From: Cinnamomum chago
Lineage: Eukaryota; Streptophyta; Magnoliopsida; Laurales; Lauraceae
Length of the DNA: 64,000 nucleotides
Direction: 5' to 3'
Assembly (NCBI GenBank): GCA_038049695.1
Contig: CP142457.1
Location: forward strand, 22,086,501-22,150,500
Below, piece by piece: positions 47,698 through 62,600 of the stretch. Position 1 is the stretch's first letter, and every line of letters starts with the position of its first letter. Below the pieces are notes generated by a model. That model was not told where the DNA came from. It did no database searches and saw only the letters and a program-made list of their open reading frames with translations. The translations under genes were made by a program, and so were the position numbers.

Positions 47698-50600
47698 ATG
47701 TTGCCTTTGTACACAGAGTCGCAAGAAACACAGTGTGGAGTTAACAATTTCCTAGAGCCGCAAAGATTCTGCTTTAGTACAAAAGTATCGTACGTCCCGC
47801 GCGAAGTTCGGGTTTTCTCCTTTACAACCAGAGAACTCCCCGAAAGTGTTTACTATACCCAAGGTTCGCCCGAAACCCGTTTTAAACCGAAAAGTAGCTC
47901 GAAATATCCTAAAAGATGCATCTCAACCCAGAATACCTTCAAATGGATTTCGAGGCGTGAGACAAGAGAAGGACACCTGAAACCCCTTCTATAGTAAAAC
48001 GTGATCCTGGAATTTTCTAGAGGGAGTCTTTGGACCAAGAGTCGCATTAAAACACAGTGTAGAGTCAGCCATATTCTCGAGCCGTATAGATTGTGTTTTC
48101 GTACTAAAGGACCGTACGACCCGCACGAAGTACGGGTTTTCGCCTTTACAAACACTGAACTCCCCGAATGTGTTTTCCTTACCCAAGATTCGCCCGAAAC
48201 CCGTTTTAAACCGAAAAGTAGCTCGAAATATCTTAAAGAGCGCATCTCAACCCAGAATCCCTTCAAATGGATTTGGAGCCGTAAGGAAAGACAGAGACAC
48301 CCGAAACCCCATTTAGAGTAAAACGCAATCCCGGATTTTTCCAAAGGGAGTCTTTGGTCCAAGAGTCACATGAAACACAGTGTTGACTCAACAACTTTCT
48401 AGAGCCGCATAGATTATTTTTTCGTTCAAAAGTACCGTACGACCCTCGCATGAAGTTCCGATTTTCGCCCTAGCAAACACTGAACTCCTCGAAAGTGATT
48501 TCCACACCCAAGATTCACCCGAAACCCGTAGTAAACCGAAGAGTAGCTCGGAATATCCTAAAAATCGCATCTCATCCCAAAATCCCTTAATATGGATTTA
48601 GAGGCGTACGATAAGACAAGGACAGCCGAAACCCTTTTTATTTTAAAACTTGATCCCGGATATTTCTAGATGTTGCCCTTTTACACAGAGTCGCAAGAAA
48701 CACAGTGTGGAGTCAACAATTACCTAGAGCCGCAAAGATTCTGCTTCAGTACAAAAGTATCGTACGTCCCGCGCGAAGTTCGGGTTTTCCCCTTTACAAC
48801 CAGAGAACTCCCCGAAAGTGTTTACTATACCCAAGGTTCGCCCGAAACCCGTTTTAAACCGAAAAGTAGCTCGAAATATCCTAAAAGGTGCATCTCAACC
48901 CAGAATACCTTCAAATGGATTTCGAGGCGTGAGACAAGAGAAGGACACCCGAAACCCCTTCTATAGTAAAACGTGATCCTGGAATTTTCTAGAGGGAGTC
49001 TTTGGACCAAGAGTCGCATTAAAACACAGTGTAGAGTCAGCCATATTCTCGAGCCGTATAGATTGTGTTTTCGTACTAAAGGACCGTACGACCCGCACGA
49101 AGTACGGGTTTTCGCCTTTACAAACACTGAACTCCCCGAATGTGTTTTCCTTACCCAAGATTCGCCCGAAACCCGTTTTAAACCGAAAAGTAGCTCGAAA
49201 TATCTTAAAGAGCGCATCTCAACCCAGAATCCCTTCAAATGGATTTGGAGCCGTAAGGAAAGACAGAGACACCCGAAACCCCATTTAGAGTAAAACGCAA
49301 TCCCGGATTTTTCCAAAGGGAGTCTTTGGACCAAGAGTCACATGAAACACAGTGTTGACTCAACAACTTTCTAGAGCCGCACAGATTATGTTTTCGTTCA
49401 AAAGTACCGTACGACCCTCGCATGAAGTTTCGGTTTTCGCCCTAGCAAACACTGAACTCCTCGAAAGTGATTTCCACACCCAAGATTCACCCGAAACCCG
49501 TAGTAAACCGAAGAGTAGCTCGGAATATCCTAAAAATCGCATCTCATCCCAAAATCCCAAAATATGGATTTAGAGACGTACGATAAGACAAGGACACCCG
49601 AAAACCTTTTTATTTTAAAACTTGATCCCGGATATTTCTAGATGCTGCCTTTGTACACAGAGTCGCAAGAAACACAGTGTGGAGTTAACAATTTCCTAGA
49701 GCCGCAAAGATTCTGCTTTAGTACAAAAGTATCGTACGTCCCGCGCGAAGTTCGGGTTTTCTCCTTTACAACCAGAGAACTCCCCGAAAGTGTTTACTAT
49801 ACCCAAGGTTCGCCCGAAACCCGTTTTAAACCGAAAAGCAGCTCGAAATATCCTAAAAGGTGCATCTCAACCCAGAATACCTTCAAATGGATTTCGAGGC
49901 GTGAGACAAGAGAAGGACACCCGAAACCCCTTCTATAGTAAAACGTGATCCTGGAATTTTCTAGAGAGAGTCTTTGGACCAAGAGTCGCATTAAAACACA
50001 GTGTAGTGTCAGCCATATTCTCGAGCCGCATAGATTGTGTTTTCGTACTAAAGGACCGTACGACCCGCACGAAGTTCGGGTTTTCGCCTTTACAAACACT
50101 GAACTCCCCGAATGTGTTTTCCTTACCCAAGATTCACCCGAAACCCGTTTTAAACCGAAAAGTAGCTCGAAATATCTTAAAGAGCGCATCTCAACCCAGA
50201 ATCCCTACAAATGGATTTGGAGGCGTAAGGAAAGACAGAGACACCTGAAACCCCATTTAGAGTACAACGCAATCCCGGATTTTTCCAAAGGGAGTCTTTG
50301 GACCAAGAGTCGCATGAAACACAGTGTTGACTCCACAACTTTCTAGAGCCGCACAGATTATGTTTTCGTTCAAAAGTACCGTACGACCCTCGCATGAAGT
50401 TCCGGTTTTCGCCCTAGCAAACACTGAACTCCCCGAAAGTGATTTCCACACTCAAGATTCACCCGAAACCCGTAGTAAACCGAAGAGTAGCTCGGAATAT
50501 CCTAAAAATCGCATCTCATCCCAAAATCCCTTAATATGGATTTAGAGGCGTACGATAAGACAAGGACACCCGAAACCCTTTTTATTTTAAAACTTGATCC

Positions 50601-51260
50601 CGGATATTTCTAGATGTTGCCTTTGTACACAGAGTCGCAAGAAACACAGTGTGGAGTTAACAATTTCCTAGAGCCGCAAAGATTCTGCTTTAGTACAAAA
50701 GTATCGTACGTCCCGCGCGAAGTTCGGGTTTTCTCCTTTACAACCAGAGAACTCCCCGAAAGTGTTTACCATACCCAAGGTTCGCCCGAAACCCGTTTTA
50801 AACCGAAAAGTAGCTCGAAATATCCTAAAAGGTGCATCTCAACCAAGAATACCTTCAAATGGATTTCGAGGCGTGAGACAAGAGAAGGACACCCGAAACC
50901 CCTTCTACAGTAAAACGTGATCCTGGAATTTTCTAGAGGAGTCTTTGGACCAAGAGTCGCATGAAACACAGTGTTGACTCAACAACTTTCTAGAGCCGCA
51001 CAGATTATGTTTTCGTTCAAAAGTACCGTACGACCCTCGCATGAAGTTCCGGTTTTCGCCCTAGCAAACACTGAACTCCTCGAAAGTGATTTCCACACCC
51101 AAGATTCACCCGAAACCCGTAGTAAACCGAAGAGTAGCTCGGAATATCCTAAAAATCGCATCTCATCCCAAAATCCCAAAATATGGATTTAGAGACGTAC
51201 GATAAGACAAGGACACCCGAAAACCTTTTTATTTTAAAACTTGATCCCGGATATTTCTAG
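47698..51260. repeat. Super-repeat unit 1 of array III (11 monomers, 3563 bp)
   Basis: Four sub-units, here called P (47698), Q (48670), R (49642) and S' (50614, a dimer). Markers: P has TCTTTGGTCCAAGAGTCAC in its C monomer; Q begins ATGTTGCCCTTTTACAC with CAATTACC; R has AAAAGCAGCTCG and GTGTAGTGTCAGCC, with GACTCCACAAC in its C; S' has CTCAACCAAGAATACC and TAGAGGAGTC. All recur in the same order in the next three units. Confidence 0.85.
50614..51260. repeat. 647-bp dimer with B/C hybrid monomer
   Basis: A complete A monomer is followed by a monomer that starts as B (ACGTGATCCTGGAATTTTC) and switches to C (GCATGAAACACAGTG) within the shared 24-bp block at 50939-50962. This breakpoint differs from that of the A/B dimers in array II, so the two dimer types arose independently. 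It carries the one-base deletion TAGAGGAGTC. Confidence 0.85.
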
Positions 51261-54200
51261 ATGTTGCCTTTGTACACAGAGTCGCAAGAAACACAGTGTG
51301 GAGTTATCAATTTCCTAGAGCCGCAAAGATTCTGCTTTAGTACAAAAGTATCGTACGTCCCGCGCGAAGTTCGGGTTTTCTCCTTTACAACCAGAGAACT
51401 CCCCGAAAGTGTTTACTATACCCAAGGTTCGCCCGAAACCCGTTTTAAACCGAAAAGTAGCTCGAAATATCCTAAAAGGTGCATCTCAACCCAGAATACC
51501 TTCAAATGGATTTCGAGGCGTGAGACAAGAGAAGGACACCTGAAACCCCTTCTATAGTAAAACGTGATCCTGGAATTTTCTAGAGGGAGTCTTTGGACCA
51601 AGAGTCGCATTAAAACACAGTGTAGAGTCAGCCATATTCTCGAGCCGTATAGATTGTGTTTTCGTACTAAAGGACCGTACGACCCGCACGAAGTACGGGT
51701 TTTCGCCTTTACAAACACTGAACTCCCCGAATGTGTTTTCCTTACCCAAGATTCGCCCGAAACCCGTTTTAAACCGAAAAGTAGCTCGAAATATCTTAAA
51801 GAGCGCATCTCAACCCAGAATCCCTTCAAATGGATTTGGAGCCGTAAGGAAAGACAGAGACACCCGAAACCCCATTTAGAGTAAAACGCAATCCCGGATT
51901 TTTCCAAAGGGAGTCTTTGGTCCAAGAGTCACATGAAACACAGTGTTGACTCAACAACTTTCTAGAGCCGCATAGATTATTTTTTCGTTCAAAAGTACCG
52001 TACGACCCTCGCATGAAGTTCCGATTTTCGCCCTAGCAAACACTGAACTCCTCGAAAGTGATTTCCACACCCAAGATTCACCCGAAACCCGTAGTAAACC
52101 GAAGAGTAGCTCGGAATATCCTAAAAATCGCATCTCATCCCAAAATCCCTTAATATGGATTTAGAGGCGTACGATAAGACAAGGACAGCCGAAACCCTTT
52201 TTATTTTAAAACTTGATCCCGGATATTTCTAGATGTTGCCCTTTTACACAGAGTCGCAAGAAACACAGTGTGGAGTCAACAATTACCTAGAGCCGCAAAG
52301 ATTCTGCTTTAGTACAAAAGTATCGTACGTCCCGCGCGAAGTTCGGGTTTTCTCCTTTACAACCAGAGAACTCCCCGAAAGTGTTTACTATACCCAAGGT
52401 TCGCCCGAAACCCGTTTTAAACCGAAAAGTAGCTCGAAATATCCTAAAAGGTGCATCTCAACCCAGAATACCTTCAAATGGATTTCGAGGCGTGAGACAA
52501 GAGAAGGACACCCGAAACCCCTTCTATAGTAAAACGTGATCCTGGAATTTTCTAGAGGGAGTCTTTGGACCAAGAGTCGCATTAAAACACAGTGTAGAGT
52601 CAGCCATATTCTCGAGCCGTATAGATTGTGTTTTCGTACTAAAGGACCGTACGACCCGCACGAAGTACGGGTTTTCGCCTTTACAAACACTGAACTCCCC
52701 GAATGTGTTTTCCTTACCCAAGATTCGCCCGAAACCCGTTTTAAACCGAAAAGTAGCTCGAAATATCTTAAAGAGCGCATCTCAACCCAGAATCCCTTCA
52801 AATGGATTTGGAGCCGTAAGGAAAGACAGAGACACCCGAAACCCCATTTAGAGTAAAACGCAATCCCGGATTTTTCCAAAGGGAGTCTTTGGACCAAGAG
52901 TCACATGAAACACAGTGTTGACTCAACAACTTTCTAGAGCCGCACAGATTATGTTTTCGTTCAAAAGTACCGTACGACCCTCGCATGAAGTTTCGGTTTT
53001 CGCCCTAGCAAACACTGAACTCCTCGAAAGTGATTTCCACACCCAAGATTCACCCGAAACCCGTAGTAAACCGAAGAGTAGCTCGGAATATCCTAAAAAT
53101 CGCATCTCATCCCAAAATCCCAAAATATGGATTTAGAGACGTACGATAAGACAAGGACACCCGAAAACCTTTTTATTTTAAAACTTGATCCCGGATATTT
53201 CTAGATGTTGCCTTTGTACACAGAGTCGCAAGAAACACAGTGTGGAGTTAACAATTTCCTAGAGCCGCAAAGATTCTGCTTTAGTACAAAAGTATCGTAC
53301 GTCCCGCGCGAAGTTCGGGTTTTCTCCTTTACAACCAGAGAACTCCCCGAAAGTGTTTACTATACCCAAGGTTCGCCCGAAACCCGTTTTAAACCGAAAA
53401 GCAGCTCGAAATATCCTAAAAGGTGCATCTCAACCCAGAATACCTTCAAATGGATTTCGAGGCGTGAGACAAGAGAAGGACACCCGAAACCCCTTCTATA
53501 GTAAAACGTGATCCTGGAATTTTCTAGAGGGAGTCTTTGGACCAAGAGTCGCATTAAAACACAGTGTAGTGTCAGCCATATTCTCGAGCCGCATAGATTG
53601 TGTTTTCGTACTAAAGGACCGTACGACCCGCACGAAGTTCGGGTTTTCGCCTTTACAAACACTGAACTCCCCGAATGTGTTTTCCTTACCCAAGATTCAC
53701 CCGAAACCCGTTTTAAACCGAAAAGTAGCTCGAAATATCTTAAAGAGCGCATCTCAACCCAGAATCCCTACAAATGGATTTGGAGGCGTAAGGAAAGACA
53801 GAGACACCTGAAACCCCATTTAGAGTACAACGCAATCCCGGATTTTTCCAAAGGGAGTCTTTGGACCAAGAGTCGCATGAAACACAGTGTTGACTCCACA
53901 ACTTTCTAGAGCCGCACAGATTATGTTTTCGTTCAAAAGTACCGTACGACCCTCGCATGAAGTTCCGGTTTTCGCCCTAGCAAACACTGAACTCCCCGAA
54001 AGTGATTTCCACACTCAAGATTCACCCGAAACCCGTAGTAAACCGAAGAGTAGCTCGGAATATCCTAAAAATCGCATCTCATCCCAAAATCCCTTAATAT
54101 GGATTTAGAGGCGTACGATAAGACAAGGACACCCGAAACCCTTTTTATTTTAAAACTTGATCCCGGATATTTCTAGATGTTGCCTTTGTACACAGAGTCG

Positions 54201-55147
54201 CAAGAAACACAGTGTGGAGTTAACAATTTCCTAGAGCCGCAAAGATTCTGCTTTAGTACAAAAGTATCGTACGTCCCGCGCGAAGTTCGGGTTTTCTCCT
54301 TTACAACCAGAGAACTCCCCGAAAGTGTTTACCATACCCAAGGTTCGCCCGAAACCCGTTTTAAACCGAAAAGTAGCTCGAAATATCCTAAAAGGTGCAT
54401 CTCAACCAAGAATACCTTCAAATGGATTTCGAGGCGTGAGACAAGAGAAGGACACCCGAAACCCCTTCTACAGTAAAACGTGATCCTGGAATTTTCTAGA
54501 GGAGTCTTTGGACCAAGAGTCGCATTAAAACACAGTGTAGAGTCAACCATATTCTCGAGCCGCATAGATTGTGTTTTCATACTAAAGGACCGTACGACCC
54601 GCACGAAGTACGGGTTTTCGCCTTTACAAACACTGAACTCCCCGAATGTGTTTTCCTTACCCAAGATTCGCCCGAAACCCGTTTTAAACCGAAAAGTAGC
54701 TCGAAATATCTTAAAGAGCGCATCTCAACCCAGAATCCCTACAAATGGATTTGGAGCCGTAAGGAAAGACAGAGACACCCGAAACCCCATTTAGAGTAAA
54801 ACGCAATCCCGGATTTTTCCAAAGGGAGTCTTTGGACCAAGAGTCGCATGAAACACAGTGTTGACTCAACAACTTTCTAGAGCCGCACAGATTATGTTTT
54901 CGTTCAAAAGTACCGTACGACCCTCGCATGAAGTTCCGGTTTTCGCCCTAGCAAACACTGAACTCCTCGAAAGTGATTTCCACACCCAAGATTCACCCGA
55001 AACCCGTAGTAAACCGAAGAGTAGCTCGGAATATCATAAAAATCGCATCTCATCCCAAAATCCCAAAATATGGATTTAGAGACGTACGATAAGACAAGGA
55101 CACCCGAAAACCTTTTTATTTTAAAACTTGATCCCGGATATTTCTAG
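51261..55147. repeat. Super-repeat unit 2 of array III (12 monomers, 3887 bp)
   Basis: Order P-Q-R-S, with S (54177) a full trimer instead of the dimer S'. The P-Q-R part matches unit 1 except for a few private substitutions, e.g. GGAGTTATCAATTTCC at about 51300 here, GTTTTCCCCTTTAC near 48786 and CTAGAGAGAGTC near 49960 in unit 1. Confidence 0.85.
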
Positions 55148-58100
55148 ATGTTGCCTTTGTACACAGAGTCGCAAGAAACACAGTGTGGAGTTAACAATTT
55201 CCTAGAGCCGCAAAGATTCTGCTTTAGTACAAAAGTATCGTACGTCCCGCGCGAAGTTCGGGTTTTCTCCTTTACAACCAGAGAACTCCCCGAAAGTGTT
55301 TACTATACCCAAGGTTCGCCCGAAACCCGTTTTAAACCGAAAAGTAGCTCGAAATATCCTAAAAGGTGCATCTCAACCCAGAATACCTTCAAATGGATTT
55401 CGAGGCGTGAGAGAAGAGAAGGACACCTGAAACCCCTTCTATAGTAAAACGTGATCCTGGAATTTTCTAGAGGGAGTCTTTGGACCAAGAGTCGCATTAA
55501 AACACAGTGTAGAGTCAGCCATATTCTCGAGCCGTATAGATTGGGTTTTCGTACTAAAGGACCGTACGACCCGCACGAAGTACGGGTTTTCGCCTTTACA
55601 AACACTGAACTCCCCGAATGTGTTTTCCTTACCCAAGATTCGCCCGAAACCCGTTTTAAACCGAAAAGTAGCTCGAAATATCTTAAAGAGCGCATCTCAA
55701 CCCAGAATCCCTTCAAATGGATTTGGAGCCGTAAGGAAAGACAGAGACACCCGAAACCCCATTTAGAGTAAAACGCAATCCCGGATTTTTCCAAAGGGAG
55801 TCTTTGGTCCAAGAGTCACATGAAACACAGTGTTGACTCAACAACTTTCTAGAGCCGCATAGATTATTTTTTCGTTCAAAAGTACCGTACGACCCTCGCA
55901 TGAAGTTCCGATTTTCGCCCTAGCAAACGCTGAACTCCTCGAAAGTGATTTCCACACCCAAGATTCACCCGAAACCCGTAGTAAACCGAAGAGTAGCTCG
56001 GAATATCCTAAAAATCGCATCTCATCCCAAAATCCCTTAATATGGATTTAGAGGCGTACGATAAGACAAGGACAGCCGAAACCCTTTTTATTTTAAAACT
56101 TGATCCCGGATATTTCTAGATGTTGCCCTTTTACACAGAGTCGCAAGAAACACAGTGTGGAGTCAACAATTACCTAGAGCCGCAAAGATTCTGCTTTAGT
56201 ACAAAAGTATCGTACGTCCCGCGCGAAGTTCGGGTTTTCTCCTTTACAACCAGAGAACTCCCCGAAAGTGTTTACTATACCCAAGGTTCGCCCGAAACCC
56301 GTTTTAAACCGAAAAGTAGCTCGAAATATCCTAAAAGGTGCATCTCAACCCAGAATACCTTCAAATGGATTTCGAGGCGTGAGACAAGAGAAGGACACCC
56401 GAAACCCCTTCTATAGTAAAACGTGATCCTGGAATTTTCTAGAGGGAGTCTTTGGACCAAGAGTCGCATTAAAACACAGTGTAGAGTCAGCCATATTCTC
56501 GAGCCGTATAGATTGTGTTTTCGTACTAAAGGACCGTACGACCCGCACGAAGTACGGGTTTTCGCCTTTACAAACACTGAACTCCCCGAATGTGTTTTCC
56601 TTACCCAAGATTCGCCCGAAACCCGTTTTAAACCGAAAAGTAGCTCGAAATATCTTAAAGAGCGCATCTCAACCCAGAATCCCTTCAAATGGATTTGGAG
56701 CCGTAAGGAAAGACAGAGACACCCGAAACCCCATTTAGAGTAAAACGCAATCCCGGATTTTTCCAAAGGGAGTCTTTGGACCAAGAGTCACATGAAACAC
56801 AGTGTTGACTCAACAACTTTCTAGAGCCGCACAGATTATGTTTTCGTTCAAAAGTACCGTACGACCCTCGCATGAAGTTTCGGTTTTCGCCCTAGCAAAC
56901 ACTGAACTCCTCGAAAGTGATTTCCACACCCAAGATTCACCCGAAACCCGTAGTAAACCGAAGAGTAGCTCGGAATATCCTAAAAATCGCATCTCATCCC
57001 AAAATCCCAAAATATGGATTTAGAGACGTACGATAAGACAAGGACACCCGAAAACCTTTTTATTTTAAAACTTGATCCCGGATATTTCTAGATGTTGCCT
57101 TTGTACACAGAGTCGCAAGAAACACAGTGTGGAGTTAACAATTTCCTAGAGCCGCAAAGATTCTGCTTTAGTACAAAAGTATCGTACGTCCCGCGCGAAG
57201 TTCGGGTTTTCTCCTTTACAACCAGAGAACTCCCCGAAAGTGTTTACTATACCCAAGGTTCGCCCGAAACCCGTTTTAAACCGAAAAGCAGCTCGAAATA
57301 TCCTAAAAGGTGCATCTCAACCCAGAATACCTTCAAATGGATTTCGAGGCGTGAGACAAGAGAAGGACACCCGAAACCCCTTCTATAGTAAAACGTGATC
57401 CTGGAATTTTCTAGAGGGAGTCTTTGGACCAAGAGTCGCATTAAAACACAGTGTAGTGTCAGCCATATTCTCGAGCCGCATAGATTGTGTTTTCGTACTA
57501 AAGGACCGTACGACCCGCACGAAGTTCGGGTTTTCGCCTTTACAAACACTGAACTCCCCGAATGTGTTTTCCTTACCCAAGATTCACCCGAAACCCGTTT
57601 TAAACCGAAAAGTAGCTCGAAATATCTTAAAGAGCGCATCTCAACCCAGAATCCCTACAAATGGATTTGGAGGCGTAAGGAAAGACAGAGACACCTGAAA
57701 CCCCATTTAGAGTACAACGCAATCCCGGATTTTTCCAAAGGGAGTCTTTGGACCAAGAGTCGCATGAAACACAGTGTTGACTCCACAACTTTCTAGAGCC
57801 GCACAGATTATGTTTTCGTTCAAAAGTACCGTACGACCCTCGCATGAAGTTCCGGTTTTCGCCCTAGCAAACACTGAACTCCCCGAAAGTGATTTCCACA
57901 CTCAAGATTCACCCGAAACCCGTAGTAAACCGAAGAGTAGCTCGGAATATCCTAAAAATCGCATCTCATCCCAAAATCCCTTAATATGGATTTAGAGGCG
58001 TACGATAAGACAAGGACACCCGAAACCCTTTTTATTTTAAAACTTGATCCCGGATATTTCTAGATGTTGCCTTTGTACACAGAGTCGCAAGAAACACAGT

Positions 58101-59681
58101 GTGGAGTTAACAATTTCCTAGAGCCGCAAAGATTCTGCTTTAGTACAAAAGTATCGTACGTCCCGCGCGAAGTTCGGGTTTTCTCCTTTACAACCAGAGA
58201 ACTCCCCGAAAGTGTTTACCATACCCAAGGTTCGCCCGAAACCCGTTTTAAACCGAAAAGTAGCTCGAAATATCCTAAAAGGTGCATCTCAACCAAGAAT
58301 ACCTTCAAATGGATTTCGAGGCCTGAGACAAGAGAAGGACACCCGAAACCCCTTCTACAGTAAAACGTGATCCTGGAATTTTCTAGAGGAGTCTTTGGAC
58401 CAAGAGTCGCATTAAAACACAGTGTAGAGTCAACCATATTCTCGAGCCGCATAGATTGTGTTTTCATACTAAAGGACCGTACGACCCGCACGAAGTACGG
58501 GTTTTCGCCTTTACAAACACTGAACTCCCCGAATGTGTTTTCCTTACCCAAGATTCGCCCGAAACCCGTTTTAAACCGAAAAGTAGCTCGAAATATCTTA
58601 AAGAGCGCATCTCAACCCAGAATCCCTACAAATGGATTTGGAGCCGTAAGGAAAGACAGAGACACCCGAAACCCCATTTAGAGTAAAACGCAATCCCGGA
58701 TTTTTCCAAAGGGAGTCTTTGGACCAAGAGTCGCATGAAACACAGTGTTGACTCCACAACTTTCTAGAGCCGCACAGATTATGTTTTCGTTCAAAAGTAC
58801 CGTACGACCCTCGCATGAAGTTCCGGTTTTCGCCCTAGCAAACACTGAACTCCCCGAAAGTGATTTCCACACTCAAGATTCACCCGAAACCCGTAGTAAA
58901 CCGAAGAGTAGCTCGGAATATCCTAAAAATCGCATCTCATCCCAAAATCCCTTAATATGGATTTAGAGGCGTACGATAAGACAAGGACACCCGAAACCCT
59001 TTTTATTTTAAAACTTGATCCCGGATATTTCTAGATGTTGCCTTTGTACACAGAGTCGCAAGAAACACAGTGTGGAGTTAACAATTTCCTAGAGCCGCAA
59101 AGATTCTGCTTTAGTACAAAAGTATCGTACGTCCCGCGCGAAGTTCGGGTTTTCTCCTTTACAACCAGAGAACTCCCCGAAAGTGTTTACCATACCCAAG
59201 GTTCGCCCGAAACCCGTTTTAAACCGAAAAGTAGCTCGAAATATCCTAAAAGGTGCATCTCAACCAAGAATACCTTCAAATGGATTTCGAGGCGTGAGAC
59301 AAGAGAAGGACACCCGAAACCCCTTCTACAGTAAAACGTGATCCTGGAATTTTCTAGAGGAGTCTTTGGACCAAGAGTCGCATGAAACACAGTGTTGACT
59401 CAACAACTTTCTAGAGCCGCATAGATTATGTTTTCGTTCAAAAGTACCGTACGACCCTCGCATGAAGTTCCGGTTTTCGCCCTAGCAAACACTGAACTCC
59501 TCGAAAGTGATTTCCACACCCAAGATTCACCCGAAACCCGTAGTAAACCGAAGAGTAGCTCGGAATATCCTAAAAATCGCATCTCATCCCAAAATCCCAA
59601 AATATGGATTTAGAGACGTACGATAAGACAAGGACACCCGAAAACCTTTTTATTTTAAAACTTGATCCCGGATATTTCTAG
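55148..59681. repeat. Super-repeat unit 3 of array III (14 monomers, 4534 bp)
   Basis: Order P-Q-R-S-S'. It holds both a full S-type trimer (58064) and the dimer S' (59035). The S-type trimer carries the C variant GACTCCACAAC that R also has, which points to the exchange that added the extra block. Private changes include GATTGGGTTTTCG near 55540 and GAGGCCTGAGAC near 58320. Confidence 0.85.
59035..59681. repeat. 647-bp dimer with B/C hybrid monomer (second copy)
   Basis: Same B/C junction and same TAGAGGAGTC deletion as the dimer at 50614. It descends from the same recombination event and was spread by block duplication. Confidence 0.85.
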
Positions 59682-62600
59682 ATGTTGCCTTTGTACACAG
59701 AGTCGCAAGAAACACAGTGTGGAGTTAACAATTTCCTAGAGCCGCAAAGATTCTGCTTTAGTACAAAAGTATCGTACGTCCCGCGCGAAGTTCGGGTTTT
59801 CTCCTTTACAACCAGAGAACTCCCCGAAAGTGTTTACTATACCCAAGGTTCGCCCGAAACCCGTTTTAAACCGAAAAGTAGCTCGAAATATCCTAAAAGG
59901 TGCATCTCAACCCAGAATACCTTCAAATGGATTTCGAGGCGTGAGACAAGAGAAGGACACCTGAAACCCCTTCTATAGTAAAACGTGATCCTGGAATTTT
60001 CTAGAGGGAGTCTTTGGACCAAGAGTCGCATTAAAACACAGTGTAGAGTCAGCCATATTCTCGAGCCGTATAGATTGTGTTTTCGTACTAAAGGACCGTA
60101 CGACCCGCACGAAGTACGGGTTTTCGCCTTTACAAACACTGAACTCCCCGAATGTGTTTTCCTTACCCAAGATTCGCCCGAAACCCGTTTTAAACCGAAA
60201 AGTAGCTCGAAATATCTTAAAGAGCGCATCTCAACCCAGAATCCCTTCAAATGGATTTGGAGCCGTAAGGAAAGACAGAGACACCCGAAACCCCATTTAG
60301 AGTAAAACGCAATCCCGGATTTTTCCAAAGGGAGTCTTTGGTCCAAGAGTCACATGAAACACAGTGTTGACTCAACAACTTTCTAGAGCCGCATAGATTA
60401 TTTTTTCGTTCAAAAGTACCGTACGACCCTCGCATGAAGTTCCGATTTTCGCCCTAGCAAACACTGAACTCCTCGAAGGTGATTTCCACACCCAAGATTC
60501 ACCCGAAACCCGTAGTAAACCGAAGAGTAGCTCGGAATATCCTAAAAATCGCATCTCATCCCAAAATCCCTTAATATGGATTTAGAGGCGTACGATAAGA
60601 CAAGGACAGCCGAAACCCTTTTTATTTTAAAACTTGATCCCGGATATTTCTAGATGTTGCCCTTTTACACAGAGTCGCAAGAAACACAGTGTGGAGTCAA
60701 CAATTACCTAGAGCCGCAAAGATTCTGCTTTAGTACAAAAGTATCGTACGTCCCGCGCGAAGTTCGGGTTTTCTCCTTTACAACCAGAGAACTCCCCGAA
60801 AGTGTTTACTATACCCAAGGTTCGCCCGAAACCCGTTTTAAACCGAAAAGTAGCTCGAAATATCCTAAAAGGTGCATCTCAACCCAGAATACCTTCAAAT
60901 GGATTTCGAGGCGTGAGACAAGAGAAGGACACCCGAAACCCCTTCTATAGTAAAACGTGATCCTGGAATTTTCTAGAGGGAGTCTTTGGACCAAGAGTCG
61001 CATTAAAACACAGTGTAGAGTCAGCCATATTCTCGAGCCGTATAGATTGTTTTTTCGTACTAAAGGACCGTACGACCCGCACGAAGTACGGGTTTTCGCC
61101 TTTACAAACACTGAACTCCCCGAATGTGTTTTCCTTACCCAAGATTCGCCCGAAACCCGTTTTAAACCGAAAAGTAGCTCGAAATATCTTAAAGAGCGCA
61201 TCTCAACCCAGAATCCCTTCAAATGGATTTGGAGCCGTAAGGAAAGACAGAGACACCCGAAACCCCATTTAGAGTAAAACGCAATCCCGGATTTTTCCAA
61301 AGGGAGTCTTTGGACCAAGAGTCACATGAAACACAGTGTTGACTCAACAACTTTCTAGAGCCGCACAGATTATGTTTTCGTTCAAAAGTACCGTACGACC
61401 CTCGCATGAAGTTTCGGTTTTCGCCCTAGCAAACACTGAACTCCTCGAAAGTGATTTCCACACCCAAGATTCACCCGAAACCCGTAGTAAACCGAAGAGT
61501 AGCTCGGAATATCCTAAAAATCGCATCTCATCCCAAAATCCCAAAATATGGATTTAGAGACGTACGATAAGACAAGGACACCCGAAAACCTTTTTATTTT
61601 AAAACTTGATCCCGGATATTTCTAGATGTTGCCTTTGTACACAGAGTCGCAAGAAACACAGTGTGGAGTTAACAATTTCCTAGAGCCGCAAAGATTCTGC
61701 TTTAGTACAAAAGTATCGTACGTCCCGCGCGAAGTTCGGGTTTTCTCCTTTACAACCAGAGAACTCCCCGAAAGTGTTTACTATACCCAAGGTTCGCCCG
61801 AAACCCGTTTTAAACCGAAAAGCAGCTCGAAATATCCTAAAAGGTGCATCTCAACCCAGAATACCTTCAAATGGATTTCGAGGCGTGAGACAAGAGAAGG
61901 ACACCCGAAACCCCTTCTATAGTAAAACGTGATCCTGGAATTTTCTAGAGGGAGTCTTTGGACCAAGAGTCGCATTAAAACACAGTGTAGTGTCAGCCAT
62001 ATTCTCGAGCCGCATAGATTGTGTTTTCGTACTAAAGGACCGTACGACCCGCACGAAGTTCGGGTTTTCGCCTTTACAAACACTGAACTCCCCGAATGTG
62101 TTTTCCTTACCCAAGATTCACCCGAAACCCGTTTTAAACCGAAAAGTAGCTCGAAATATCTTAAAGAGCGCATCTCAACCCAGAATCCCTACAAATGGAT
62201 TTGGAGGCGTAAGGAAAGACAGAGACACCTGAAACCCCATTTAGAGTACAACGCAATCCCGGATTTTTCCAAAGGGAGTCTTTGGACCAAGAGTCGCATG
62301 AAACACAGTGTTGACTCCACAACTTTCTAGAGCCGCACAGATTATGTTTTCGTTCAAAAGTACCGTACGACCCTCGCATGAAGTTCCGGTTTTCGCCCTA
62401 GCAAACACTGAACTCCCCGAAAGTGATTTCCACACTCAAGATTCACCCGAAACCCGTAGTAAACCGAAGAGTAGCTCGGAATATCCTAAAAATCGCATCT
62501 CATCCCAAAATCCCTTAATATGGATTTAGAGGCGTACGATAAGACAAGGACACCCGAAACCCTTTTTATTTTAAAACTTGATCCCGGATATTTCTAGATG

